Shown here piece by piece: positions 52,039 through 60,724 of a DNA stretch of 64,000 nucleotides. The notes beneath the pieces are model-generated. The model was not told the origin of the DNA. It ran no database searches and saw only the letters and a list, made by a program, of their open reading frames with translations. Every line of letters begins with the position of its first letter. Position 1 is the first letter of the stretch. The stretch comes from Clostridia bacterium (lineage in GTDB: Bacteria; Bacillota; Clostridia; Lachnospirales; Lachnospiraceae). A program made the translations under genes and the position numbers. The stretch is from contig CAJTAT010000001.1 of NCBI GenBank assembly GCA_910574475.1, positions 682,001 through 746,000 of the forward strand, given 5' to 3'.

Positions 52039-53535
52039 TTAAAAATGATTCATATTATGAAATAATCTGCTATTCTGCTCATATAACTGAGAGTACACTT
52101 CCGAATAGAACATCTCATATAGTTTTACATGTTCCTGATTGGGTTCTATTACCAAATCTTCCTTTTGTATCATGGCATCACAAGCTTCATCCAGACTTTT
52201 AAAAGTTCCACTTCCCACTGTGGCTATAATAGCTGAGCCTAGGCAGGCTTGCTCCGATATATTTGATACAAAAATTTCTCTTCCATAAATGTCTGCCTGA
52301 ATTTGGGCCCATACCCGGCCCTTCACTCCACCTCCTGCACAGATTAGCTTATCTGCCTTGCCATAGATCTGGTTCATTTTTTCAATGCCTGTCTTCATGG
52401 CAAAGCTAACCCCTTCCATAATTGCCCTTGCAAAATGTTCCTTTCCATGGCTCATACTAATTCCAGAAAACATACCTCTCGTCTCTGAATCCAGATAGGG
52501 CGTTCGCTCCCCACCCATACAGGGGAAAAATACAAGGCCATCGCAACAAGGTTTTACGCGATTCGCAATTTTACTTAAGTCTTCAAAGGAATCCTTGACT
52601 GCGAAATTTCTGCAAAACCAGTTTAAAGTAGAGCCTGCATGAAGAACGGCCGCCAATCCATACCAAAAATGATGATTCACATGGCGAAAAAGATGGGTGT
52701 TTAATTCCGGGTTCTTTACTGGCTTATCACTTACAGCCAGAACCTGCCCACTGGTCCCAATCGTCGCCATCATAATTCCCGGTCTGTACACTCCGTTTCC
52801 TAGGGAGTGCATTGCCTGATCCGCCCCGCCATAGACCACCTTTGTACTAGTGGATAAACCCGTGGCTCTAGCTGCTTCTTTAGAGACAGTGCCGGCCACA
52901 TCATAGGAGTTGTGAATCTCCTTCGGGACAACCTGTAAGGGCAGATGAAGCATCTGAAAAATCTCTTCTGACCACTTCTCATGGTTCATATCATATAAAA
53001 GTGTACCAGAGGCATCTGTATGCTCGACCCCGAGAATTCCTGTAAGCTTATATCTCACATAATCCTTTGGGCAAATAACTTGTTCTACTTTTTCAAATAA
53101 TTCCGGCTCATGTTTTCTCATCCAACAAAGAGATACCATTTGAAAACCTGGAAATACTGGATTCAGTACAATATCAGATATCTTATTTCCATATTCCTTT
53201 ATCAACTCCTGAGCGGTATCCTTCGCCCTTACATCGCAGTGCAGAATCGCCTTTCGCACTACTCGTCCTTCCTTATCCACGGGAATCATTCCATGCATTT
53301 GTCCCGAAAATCCTATAGTCTTTACATCCTTTGGATCCACCTGCAATTCCTTCAGACTCTTTCGTATGGTAAAGGCAACTGCCTCCCACCAGACTTCAGG
53401 ATCCTGTTCAGCATATCCCGGTTTCCTGGCCTCAGGATTATACGGCTTTGACGCTAAAGCTAACATTTCGCCTTGTTCGTTAAATATCGCTGTTTTTGCA
53501 CTGGATGTACCAATGTCTATACCCATTACATACAT
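52039..53535 (-). CDS. xylB: Xylulokinase-type FGGY sugar kinase
   Basis: About 498 residues from the ATG at 53535 (MYVMGIDIGTSSAKTAIFNE). Motifs of xylulokinases: phosphate-1 loop DIGTSSAKT, the sugar-binding segment FSGQMHGMIP (about 80-89), DASGTLLYD (about 200), GGADQAMHSLGNG, the ATP site ICAGGGVKGRVWAQIQAD and QACLGSAI. The kinase phosphorylates a ketose such as D-xylulose. In this operon (ribose-type importer, GH32-like enzymes, ROK regulator) another ketose is possible. Sits 19 bp after the permease. Confidence 0.88.
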   Translation of the reverse strand: MYVMGIDIGTSSAKTAIFNEQGEMLALASKPYNPEARKPGYAEQDPEVWWEAVAFTIRKSLKELQVDPKDVKTIGFSGQMHGMIPVDKEGRVVRKAILHCDVRAKDTAQELIKEYGNKISDIVLNPVFPGFQMVSLCWMRKHEPELFEKVEQVICPKDYVRYKLTGILGVEHTDASGTLLYDMNHEKWSEEIFQMLHLPLQVVPKEIHNSYDVAGTVSKEAARATGLSTSTKVVYGGADQAMHSLGNGVYRPGIMMATIGTSGQVLAVSDKPVKNPELNTHLFRHVNHHFWYGLAAVLHAGSTLNWFCRNFAVKDSFEDLSKIANRVKPCCDGLVFFPCMGGERTPYLDSETRGMFSGISMSHGKEHFARAIMEGVSFAMKTGIEKMNQIYGKADKLICAGGGVKGRVWAQIQADIYGREIFVSNISEQACLGSAIIATVGSGTFKSLDEACDAMIQKEDLVIEPNQEHVKLYEMFYSEVYSQLYEQNSRLFHNMNHF

Positions 53536-53554
53536 GATTTCACGCTTTCCCAGA

Positions 53555-54529
53555 TTAAAATTTAAGTCCCTTTTTCTTAAAGAAATCAATAAACACAGCC
53601 AATAATACCACCACTCCCTGGACAATATACTGCCAGGATGAATCCACTCCCATCAGATTCATACCGTTATTTAGGACACCTACAATCACACAGCCGATAA
53701 CGGTTCCTGTCAGCGTTCCCACACCGCCACTCATGCTGGTCCCTCCCAGAACCACGGCTGTAATTGCATCCATCTCTGCACCTTCTCCGAGAGAATACTG
53801 GCCTGTAAAAGTTCTAGAGGCTGTCAGGATTCCTGCCATGCCGGCAAAGAGGCCAGATAGCAAAAATACAAATAGTGTTACCTTTGAGGCATTAATACCT
53901 GAATAAATTGCAGCCTGTCGATTTCCTCCCACTGCATAAATATGGCGTCCAAACTGGGTGCGGCTTAATATCAGTCCTGTAACCGCCACAATGATAATAA
54001 TAAAAATCACATGAATGGGGATCCCAAATACATAGCCTGTTCCCACAAAGCTGAATATAGGATCGCTGATCGTAATTGTCTTATTGGCAGTATAAACACG
54101 TGCAATCCCTCTTCCTATATTCATGGTAGCCAGAGTGACGATAAAGGGGGGAATGGTTGTTCTGGAAACAATCAATCCATTCACAAGTCCAATCAGGCCT
54201 CCCAACAACACAGCAAGCACAATTGCAGGAATCGCAGGAATCCCCACTTTTGTGATAAAACCTGCACAGAGACATCCTGAGACAGCAATCGTAGAACCTA
54301 CGGACAAATCGATTCCACCCAGAATAATTACCATGGTCATACCACAGGCCAAAAATACATTGACTGATATCTGGCGCAGCACATTGAATAAATTTCTGGG
54401 AGTCATAAATGCATCTGTAATAATCGTCAATATAATGCATAGTACAATCAGCGCCCCCAGGATACCTATATGGGGCTTGATATCATTCCACAGATTTGTA
54501 AAAAAACCATTCTTCTTATTCTTTCCCAT
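53555..54529 (-). CDS. Ribose/xylose-type ABC transporter permease (RbsC-like)
   Basis: 324 residues, about nine to ten membrane segments. Signature MTMVIILGGIDLSVGSTIAVSG (about 60-81, quoted in essence) and the C-terminal EMDAITAVVLGGTSMSGGVG typical of the BPD_transp_2 family. Forms a homodimer with the upstream fused ATPase and the lipoprotein at 56138. Confidence 0.94.
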   Translation of the reverse strand: MGKNKKNGFFTNLWNDIKPHIGILGALIVLCIILTIITDAFMTPRNLFNVLRQISVNVFLACGMTMVIILGGIDLSVGSTIAVSGCLCAGFITKVGIPAIPAIVLAVLLGGLIGLVNGLIVSRTTIPPFIVTLATMNIGRGIARVYTANKTITISDPIFSFVGTGYVFGIPIHVIFIIIIVAVTGLILSRTQFGRHIYAVGGNRQAAIYSGINASKVTLFVFLLSGLFAGMAGILTASRTFTGQYSLGEGAEMDAITAVVLGGTSMSGGVGTLTGTVIGCVIVGVLNNGMNLMGVDSSWQYIVQGVVVLLAVFIDFFKKKGLKF

Positions 54530-54547
54530 CTTTTCCTTCCTCCCGGA

Positions 54548-56041
54548 TTATAGTTCCAGCTCTTTTGTGGCCAACATCATAATTTTTTCCTGATTCAGCT
54601 CTGTTCTGTCCAGGATTCCAGTGCTGATACCATGGCTCATGACAACGACTCTATCACTCATGTTAATCAGCTCTGGAAGCTCAGAAGAAATCATAATGAT
54701 TGACAATCCCTGAGCCGCTAGATGATCCATAATCTCATAAATCTCCGCCTTTGCCAGGACATCCACTCCTCGGGTAGGCTCATCAAGAATTAAAATTTTA
54801 TCTGTAGCCAGCAGCCATCTCCCGATAATAACCTTCTGCTGATTTCCGCCGCTTAACCCTGAAATAATCTGCTCCATAGTAGCGACCTTTGTCTCCATTT
54901 TATCTATGTATTCCTGAGTGAGCTTTCGTTCCTTTGCACGGCTGTAATGAAGATTCTTAATAAATTGATCCAGAATTTCAATAGTCATATTAAACCGGAC
55001 GCTTTGTTCCAGAAATAGACCAAGCTTTTTTCTGTCCTCTGACACCAGCCCAATACCTGCTTTCATAGCCTCTCTTGGAGATTTAAAATTTACTTCTTCG
55101 CCGTATAGTTTTACAGTCCCTGCTGTTCGCCTGGTTAGGCCAAAAATATTTTGGAGCGTCTCTGTCCGTCCCGCCCCTACTAAGCCAGCAAATCCAAGAA
55201 TTTCTCCCTTCCTCAAATCGAAGCTTACATTTTTCACCATTTTCCCGTCACTTAAATCTTTTACTTCCAGGATCACTTCATCGGTAGCTGTATCCGTTTT
55301 TGTATAATAACTGGACAATTCCCGGCCTACCATAAGAGACACCAATTTCTCTCTTGTTGTGTCTTTCACATTGACTGTGGCAATATATTTTCCATCGCGC
55401 AATATTGTTACACGATCTGCTATCTCATCCAACTCTGACATACGGTGGGAAATATAAATAATCCCTATCTTCTGTTCTTTTAATTTCCGTACCGTATCAA
55501 AAAGAATATCTACTTCCTTATTTGATAAAGACGATGTGGGCTCATCCATAACAATAATCCTGGCCCCAAAAGAAACAGCCCTGACAATCTCCACCATCTG
55601 CTGCTGTGCAATTGTAAGTGCCCCCAACAAAGTATCTGCTAAAACATTCAGCCCGAAATCATCCAGTATCCTCTGGGCATCTTTCTCTTGCCGCCTTAAA
55701 TTAACACTCCCCATTTTCCCCGTTTTTTCCTGCCCCAGAAAAATATTCTCTGCCACAGACATGTGGGGAACCATCATCAATTCCTGATGAATAATACTGA
55801 TACCGTATTTTCGCGCATCTTCTACTGTACGAATCTCAGCTTCTTCTCCATGAATAAAAATCTGTCCTTTATCCTTTATATAGATTCCACCCAGAACCTT
55901 TATTAGTGTAGATTTGCCCGCTCCATTTTCTCCAAGCAGTGCATGCACTTCTCCTTCTACCAATTCTAATTGAACATCTTCAAGGGCTTTGACACCTGGG
56001 AATTCTTTACAAACATCTTCCATTTGTAATAAAACGCTCAA
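54548..56041 (-). CDS. Sugar ABC transporter ATP-binding protein (RbsA/XylG-like)
   Basis: About 497 residues, double ATPase. TTG start at 56041 (MSVLLQMEDVCKEFPGVKAL) with GGGAGG eight bases upstream, matching the usual N-terminus; the ATG at 56065 lacks a site. First half: GENGAGKSTLIKV, LTIAQQQMVEIVRAV, IVMDEPTSSLS. Second half: GLVGAGRTE, LSGGNQQKVIIGRWLL, LILDEPTRGVD. Separated from the binding-protein gene by a GC-rich hairpin. Confidence 0.95.
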   Translation of the reverse strand: MSVLLQMEDVCKEFPGVKALEDVQLELVEGEVHALLGENGAGKSTLIKVLGGIYIKDKGQIFIHGEEAEIRTVEDARKYGISIIHQELMMVPHMSVAENIFLGQEKTGKMGSVNLRRQEKDAQRILDDFGLNVLADTLLGALTIAQQQMVEIVRAVSFGARIIVMDEPTSSLSNKEVDILFDTVRKLKEQKIGIIYISHRMSELDEIADRVTILRDGKYIATVNVKDTTREKLVSLMVGRELSSYYTKTDTATDEVILEVKDLSDGKMVKNVSFDLRKGEILGFAGLVGAGRTETLQNIFGLTRRTAGTVKLYGEEVNFKSPREAMKAGIGLVSEDRKKLGLFLEQSVRFNMTIEILDQFIKNLHYSRAKERKLTQEYIDKMETKVATMEQIISGLSGGNQQKVIIGRWLLATDKILILDEPTRGVDVLAKAEIYEIMDHLAAQGLSIIMISSELPELINMSDRVVVMSHGISTGILDRTELNQEKIMMLATKELEL

Positions 56042-56090
56042 ACCAATTACCTCCCTACTATTCAATGCCTCCGTCAGTACCTGTTTTTAT

Positions 56091-56123
56091 AAAAGGGGGC
56101 TGCTTTGTAACGCGCCCCCTTTT
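56091..56123 (-). terminator. Intercistronic hairpin/attenuator between sugar-binding protein and ATPase genes
   Basis: Perfect stem AAAAGGGGGC / GCCCCCTTTT (56091-56100 with 56114-56123), ending in TTTTATAAAAA on the minus strand. Probably partial termination or 3' protection of the binding-protein message. Confidence 0.75.
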
Positions 56124-56137
56124 GAATTCCCTTTCCT

Positions 56138-57163
56138 TTACTGCCAGTCTGCATCCAGATAATCTTCCACATTATCTGCATTAATCAGAATCGGTTCAAT
56201 GGAGATATTCTTTTCATAATCCTCACCATTTAAGATCTTGTATGCTACTTCAGCACTCTGCTTTCCCATATTGATTACAGACTGAGCTGCTGTTGCCTTA
56301 AATACTCCTCCCTCAGCCACTTTCTCTTTTCCTTCTGGAGAACCATTTACACCATAAATAGCTACATCCTCATTGGCGGAAACGACTGCTGCATATGCTC
56401 CGAGAGCACTGTCGTCATTGATTCCAAAGAAAGCGATCAGGTTCGGATTAGCCTGAATTATATCCTCTGCCTGTGACAGAGCTGTCTCTGTATTTCCAAG
56501 GCCATCCAGCTGAGCCACTACATTAAATCCATGGCCTTCAATTGCATCCAGGAATCCGTTTGCCCTGTCCACTGCTGCTGTATTAGCCGGATAATCCAAA
56601 ACTGCAATATCACCGCCATCTGGGAAATCTGCCACAAGCTGCTCGCCTGCAATCTGGCCTGCTTTGTAGTTATCTGTTCCGACAAATGCATTGACCATAG
56701 AAAGATCTGATACTTGTGAGTCGAAGTTGACTACAGGGATTCCTGCTTCCTTCAATGCTTCCATAGCCGGCTGTGAGGCTTCTGCGTCTACTGGATTATA
56801 GAACACCAAATCAACGCCTTGGGCAATAAAATCTTCAATAACGCTCATCTGATAGGTAGCATCCGCCTTTCCCTCAGAGTGGATGACTGTATCGCCGTTT
56901 GCCAGAATCATCTCTTCCAGAGGGGCATATACTGCGTCAAAAAAGGAAGCAGAACCCCACTCTGTAAATCCGAACACATAATGCTTCTCCCCGTCTGCAG
57001 GAGCTTCTGCCACTTCTTCTGGCTCTGCTTCCTCAGGGGCTGCTGGAGCCTCTGTCCCACCTTCTGTTCCAGTTTCCGTCCCGGTCTCTTTGCTGCCACA
57101 CCCAATTAACATCCCAGCTACCAGAGATACACTCAACAAAATTCCCAACAATTTCTTTTTCAT
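56138..57163 (-). CDS. Sugar-binding lipoprotein of a ribose-type ABC importer
   Basis: 341 residues. Lipobox LIGC (Cys about 22), Glu/Ala/Thr linker, then a type 1 periplasmic-binding fold (YVFGFTEWGSASFFDAVYAP; IPVVNFDSQV; FFGINDDSALGAYAAV; AAQSVINMGKQSAEVAYKIL). First gene of the sugar operon; AAGGAGG precedes the ATG. Its promoter contains a G9 tract between -35 and -10, so the whole operon may be phase-variable. Substrate presumably a pentose, ketose or small oligosaccharide. Confidence 0.94.
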   Translation of the reverse strand: MKKKLLGILLSVSLVAGMLIGCGSKETGTETGTEGGTEAPAAPEEAEPEEVAEAPADGEKHYVFGFTEWGSASFFDAVYAPLEEMILANGDTVIHSEGKADATYQMSVIEDFIAQGVDLVFYNPVDAEASQPAMEALKEAGIPVVNFDSQVSDLSMVNAFVGTDNYKAGQIAGEQLVADFPDGGDIAVLDYPANTAAVDRANGFLDAIEGHGFNVVAQLDGLGNTETALSQAEDIIQANPNLIAFFGINDDSALGAYAAVVSANEDVAIYGVNGSPEGKEKVAEGGVFKATAAQSVINMGKQSAEVAYKILNGEDYEKNISIEPILINADNVEDYLDADWQ

Positions 57164-57198
57164 TTGTTTCCTCCTTAAATTTTAATGTTTTATTAATT

Positions 57199-57219
57199 CA
57201 AATGATAATTTGATTCAAA
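57199..57219. promoter_or_regulatory. Overlapping CAAAT/ATTTG dyads, candidate ROK operators
   Basis: CAAATGATAATTTG (57199-57212) and TTTGATTCAAA (57209-57219) in the leader of the sugar operon. Confidence 0.4.
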
Positions 57220-57252
57220 CTATCAATATTGAATTTTATTTGATTAATTCAC

Positions 57253-57263
57253 CAAATTATTTG
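57253..57263. promoter_or_regulatory. Candidate operator next to the transcript start of the sugar operon
   Basis: CAAATTATTTG, a perfect dyad around one base, about +3 to +13 from the predicted start; same half-sites as the dyads at 57199-57219. Confidence 0.45.
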
Positions 57264-57271
57264 ATATTTCG

Positions 57272-57302
57272 ATTATACCCCCCCCCGATTTTATTTTGTC
57301 AA
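57272..57302 (-). promoter_or_regulatory. Sugar operon promoter with a G9 tract in the -35/-10 spacer (candidate phase-variable promoter)
   Basis: Minus strand: TTGACA (57297-57302), then AAATAAAATC, then nine G (57278-57286), then TATAAT (57272-57277). Both boxes are perfect consensus but the spacer is 19 nt, longer than the optimal 17. Losing two G would give 17. The tract directly abuts the -10 box. Confidence 0.85.
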
Positions 57303-57498
57303 TATATTATTTAATCATTTTAATAAATAAAATTGTTTTTTGGATAGTTTTACAGAATTTTTTTATATTTTTTTGTGCACTTATACCAATATTTGAACTT
57401 CTCAAACTCCATATTCCTATAAATGCTTGAAAGGTTCTTGTATCTAAATCCGGTTTCAGGTAGAATAAAGAAAAAGAGCAGAAGGGAAGAAGGAGTCA

Positions 57499-58179
57499 AT
57501 GTTTTTTATTTCTCTGACAGAATGGACATGGAAGAATATTATGCTTCGGATTCTAGCCTCGCTTATTTTAGGCTCTCTAATTGGAATTGACCGGGGTGCC
57601 AAACGAAGAGGCGGAGGTGCCAGGACGGACGCTGCGGTCTGCCTGGGCTCGACTCTGGTAATGCTAACTGCACAATACATCGACATTACCTTCTCTGGCA
57701 GCGCCGACATCTCCCGCATGGCCTCACAGGTCATCAGTGGCGTGGGATTTCTGGGGGCTGGCTCCATCCTTATCTCCGGCCACCGGGTACGAGGGCTAAC
57801 CTCTGCAGCCAGCATCTGGATCTGTGCCTGTGTAGGACTTGCCACAGGTATCGGGTTTGTGGACGGAGCCGCCGTCGTCACGCTGGTACTCCTTGTCACC
57901 CTCCATATCTTACCCTTCATTGAAGAACGGGTCTACCACCTGTCCCGCTACGTAACCCTGTATGTGCAGACAAAAGAGAGCTGGACAGCAGCCACGCTCC
58001 TGCACCGTCTAAGAGAGGATGGGTGCAAAATCGATATGTACGATCTAGATCGTCCCCGTTCCAACGGACAAGCCTTTATCATTCTAATCACTGTATACAT
58101 TCCCTGGAACCTGGATAAAGAGGATTACGTGAATAAACTTTTGGAGACAAACGGTGTGCTGTCTGTGGATACCCTGTAA
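57499..58179 (+). CDS. MgtC/SapB-family membrane protein
   Basis: 226 residues. About four to five N-terminal membrane segments with the family signature (LILGSLIGIDRGAKRRGGGA RTDAAVCLGS, in two parts; GVGFLGAGSILI; LTSAASIWICACVGLATG), then a soluble C-terminal domain (about 150-226) resembling the ACT-like tail. MgtC proteins are linked to Mg2+ limitation and membrane energetics. Divergent from the sugar operon and unrelated in function. Ends at a strong terminator. Confidence 0.92.
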   Translation: MFFISLTEWTWKNIMLRILASLILGSLIGIDRGAKRRGGGARTDAAVCLGSTLVMLTAQYIDITFSGSADISRMASQVISGVGFLGAGSILISGHRVRGLTSAASIWICACVGLATGIGFVDGAAVVTLVLLVTLHILPFIEERVYHLSRYVTLYVQTKESWTAATLLHRLREDGCKIDMYDLDRPRSNGQAFIILITVYIPWNLDKEDYVNKLLETNGVLSVDTL

Positions 58180-58207
58180 ATTTCCATATGCGCCCTAGCG
58201 CAAAAAA

Positions 58208-58240
58208 AGAGTGAACTGGGTTTTTATTCCAGTTCACTCT
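58208..58240. terminator. Bidirectional terminator between MgtC and ROK genes
   Basis: Stem AGAGTGAACTGG / CCAGTTCACTCT (58208-58219 with 58229-58240), flanked by A7 on the left and TTTTTT on the right, serving both convergent genes. Confidence 0.9.
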
Positions 58241-58263
58241 TTTTTGTCTCCAAATGTTTTCAA

Positions 58264-59499
58264 CTATTCCCGCAATAGTTCTGTATGTCCAAACACATAA
58301 TCAATGGCAAGCTCTGCCGCGCCGATAAAAGCAGGATCCATCTGAAAAGAAGTCAGACAAAGCTCTGCCTGATCTACTACCTTCCGCTCTACGATCTGTG
58401 CCAGATTGTCCTTGATCTCTTCAATGATCTGAACTCCTACACGGCTCATTTCATCGCCAATAATAATCATACTCGGATTGTAGCTGTAGACCAGGTTCAT
58501 GATCCCAGCACTGAGATAGCGCATCATGCTCCTAAATTCAGGGTACACATCTGCATCCTTCTTCTGAATCCTTTCAATCAAATCATCAAAGCTGTCAACC
58601 GTGGCCCTTCCCGATTTTTTCAAAGCCTCGTTGACATTTTCTGTAAAGGTGATTGTAGAAACATATAAAGTCAGGCAACCCCGATTTCCGCACTCGCATT
58701 GAGGACCATTCACATTTACACTGGCGTGTCCGATCTCCCCAGCAATTCCTGTCGCCCCTCGAAAGACCTCTCCGTTATGGAAGATTCCGGCACCGATTCC
58801 CTGGCCTAATGCCACATAGACTACAGTTCGATACTTTTCCGGGTTTACCTTAAAGGAACACTCTGCCAATACTCCAGCATTGGCATCATGATCAATCATT
58901 ACAGGAAGTTGAAATCGCTTCTGAAGTTCGCTTTTTATGGAAACCTTTTTCCATCCCCGAAAATTCGTTACCGTTTCCATAACGCCTTCATGAAAATAAT
59001 ATGGGCCCGGCACAGCAACCCCGATGGCAACAATTATTTTATCTGAATGGTCTGCCGCCAGCTTTTCTATGATTGCCTGCATGGTATCCATCACCACATT
59101 GGGAGATGTATCAATCACATTCCTTTTACATTTTTCTCCAATCAGCTTGCCAGTCAGGCTAAAAATCCCAATTTCGAAGTACTTTCTAGAAAGCCTGATG
59201 CCTATTACATAAAAGCTATCCTCCTTCAGGCGTATCCCGATAGCTCTTCTCCCCTTATTTCCCTCAATAATTCCTGTCTCTTCTACAAGGCCCCAAGAGA
59301 TGAAGTCATTAATAATATTTGTTATCGTCGCCTGTTTTAGTCCTGACTGTTCTGAAAGATTTGCCCTTGAGCACATAATATTTTGCTGTAATAGCTTTAA
59401 AAGCAATTTGCGGTTCATAACCTGCACTGCTTCCAGATTTTTCCCTTTTGACTCCAATCCTTTTCCCCCTACGATTCCCTCAGTTTTATTATTTTCCAA
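58264..59499 (-). CDS. ROK-family transcriptional repressor (XylR/NagC type)
   Basis: 411 residues. N-terminal MarR-like winged helix (LLLKLLQQNIMCSRANLSEQ, TITNIINDFISWGLVEE), then the ROK fold with VAIGVAVPGPYYF, DHDANAGVLAECSF, the GAGIFHNGEVFRGATGIAGE IGH segment (in two parts) and the zinc motif CECGNRGC (about residues 262-269). Likely repressor of the sugar operon encoded across the MgtC gene, whose promoter holds CAAAT/ATTTG dyads. Effector presumably the imported sugar. Confidence 0.92.
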   Translation of the reverse strand: MENNKTEGIVGGKGLESKGKNLEAVQVMNRKLLLKLLQQNIMCSRANLSEQSGLKQATITNIINDFISWGLVEETGIIEGNKGRRAIGIRLKEDSFYVIGIRLSRKYFEIGIFSLTGKLIGEKCKRNVIDTSPNVVMDTMQAIIEKLAADHSDKIIVAIGVAVPGPYYFHEGVMETVTNFRGWKKVSIKSELQKRFQLPVMIDHDANAGVLAECSFKVNPEKYRTVVYVALGQGIGAGIFHNGEVFRGATGIAGEIGHASVNVNGPQCECGNRGCLTLYVSTITFTENVNEALKKSGRATVDSFDDLIERIQKKDADVYPEFRSMMRYLSAGIMNLVYSYNPSMIIIGDEMSRVGVQIIEEIKDNLAQIVERKVVDQAELCLTSFQMDPAFIGAAELAIDYVFGHTELLRE

Positions 59500-59579
59500 T
59501 TATTAGAATAACATTTCATGCTTATCATGTCAAAATAATAAATCAATTTAATATATTATTTAATTTTATTATATAATAT

Positions 59580-59623
59580 ACCCTCTCTTGACAAGGGCAC
59601 ACATGCCTTTGTTAAGAGAGGGT
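59580..59623. terminator. Hairpin terminator downstream of the PHP gene
   Basis: ACCCTCTCTT (59580-59589) pairs with AAGAGAGGGT (59614-59623), plus inner ACAAGG/CCTTTGT pairing; on the minus strand it follows the PHP stop by about 40 bp. Confidence 0.7.
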
Positions 59624-59664
59624 AGGGTTCTTATTTATTAGTCAAAAGGGAACGTCTAGACCCT

Positions 59665-60543
59665 TTATTTCAAACATTCTAACAGGGTTTCCACGTCTCT
59701 TTCCACATTCTTCCCAGAGACGCCCCTGAGCGTCACAGCCGGTTTTGTCTTTCCATGGAAATCGCTTCCTGGCGTCCGAAGCAAGGAGAGACTGTCAGCC
59801 ACTTTCTCATAGTACAGAACCTGCTCTTCTGTATGATAACTGCTGTACACCTCAATCCCTTTCACACCCAGCTCCTTCATATAGCCAATCAATTCCCGAT
59901 CTTTCTTTACAGTTTGCCCTGGATGGGCAATCACAGAGATACCACCTAAGTCTGTAATTAGCTTCTGAGCCTGCTCAAATGCCATATATTCTACTGGAAC
60001 AAAAGCTGGCTTCCCAGGTGAACATATATCCCAATAAAAATTCACAAAGGGATTGTCACTTCTTAGGCCTCCCGGATACAGAGGACGTACCAGAGGATGT
60101 TCCTTGTTCCTTTCATCCTTAAGGGCAGACTCTCCAATCATCTCAGCCGTCACCACCCGGTTCCAGGAATGTTCCCAGACTTCCTGTTCATCAAAATAAA
60201 TCCCTAGCCTTTTTACCAGCTCAATCTTTTTCTCAGAAACCTCCTGTTCCATTCTAAGAACCTGATCCTCCGCCTGATGCAGTTCTTCCCGATCCACATC
60301 AATGCCATACCCCAAAAGATGCAATGAAGTTCCTCTACACACGCAGTCCAATTCCACTCCAGGAAGCACCTGAATTCCAAGCTTCTCAGCCCTTTCTTGT
60401 GCCTCTCTCACCCCTCTGGCACTATTATGATCCGTAAGCGCAATCAAATCCAACTCCGCACTCCTGCACAGATCCACCACCTCACTGGGGGTATAAGTAC
60501 CGTCGCTGCTATAAATAGAATGGATATGTAGATCTGCTCTCAT
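59665..60543 (-). CDS. PHP-domain phosphoesterase
   Basis: About 292 residues from the ATG at 60543 (MRADLHIHSIYSSDGTYTPS), with GAGGAG upstream; an in-frame start at 60561 is less likely. Metal motifs: DLHIHS (about 4-9), ALTDHNS (about 34-40), ISVIAHPGQT (about 205-214) and GSDFHG (about 262-267). Similar to the YciV/TrpH-type nucleoside 3',5'-bisphosphate and RNA 5'-end phosphatases, but substrate is uncertain. Encoded downstream of a ribose-type importer on the same strand, with a 163-bp gap, so it may be independent. Confidence 0.88.
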   Translation of the reverse strand: MRADLHIHSIYSSDGTYTPSEVVDLCRSAELDLIALTDHNSARGVREAQERAEKLGIQVLPGVELDCVCRGTSLHLLGYGIDVDREELHQAEDQVLRMEQEVSEKKIELVKRLGIYFDEQEVWEHSWNRVVTAEMIGESALKDERNKEHPLVRPLYPGGLRSDNPFVNFYWDICSPGKPAFVPVEYMAFEQAQKLITDLGGISVIAHPGQTVKKDRELIGYMKELGVKGIEVYSSYHTEEQVLYYEKVADSLSLLRTPGSDFHGKTKPAVTLRGVSGKNVERDVETLLECLK

Positions 60544-60724
60544 ATGAGTAACTCCTCTCATTTTTCCTAATCATAACAGATGGCAGTGTATTTATGCAAT
60601 AAGGGAAGGTATTCTTTTCTTGGCTATACGACCGCCAGACAGGAAAGATACGCCACTTTTCTTAATGTACTAATAACTATAGCTTAACATGGGCACGGTG
60701 TCCGTCAATCACCCTCAACCAAAA

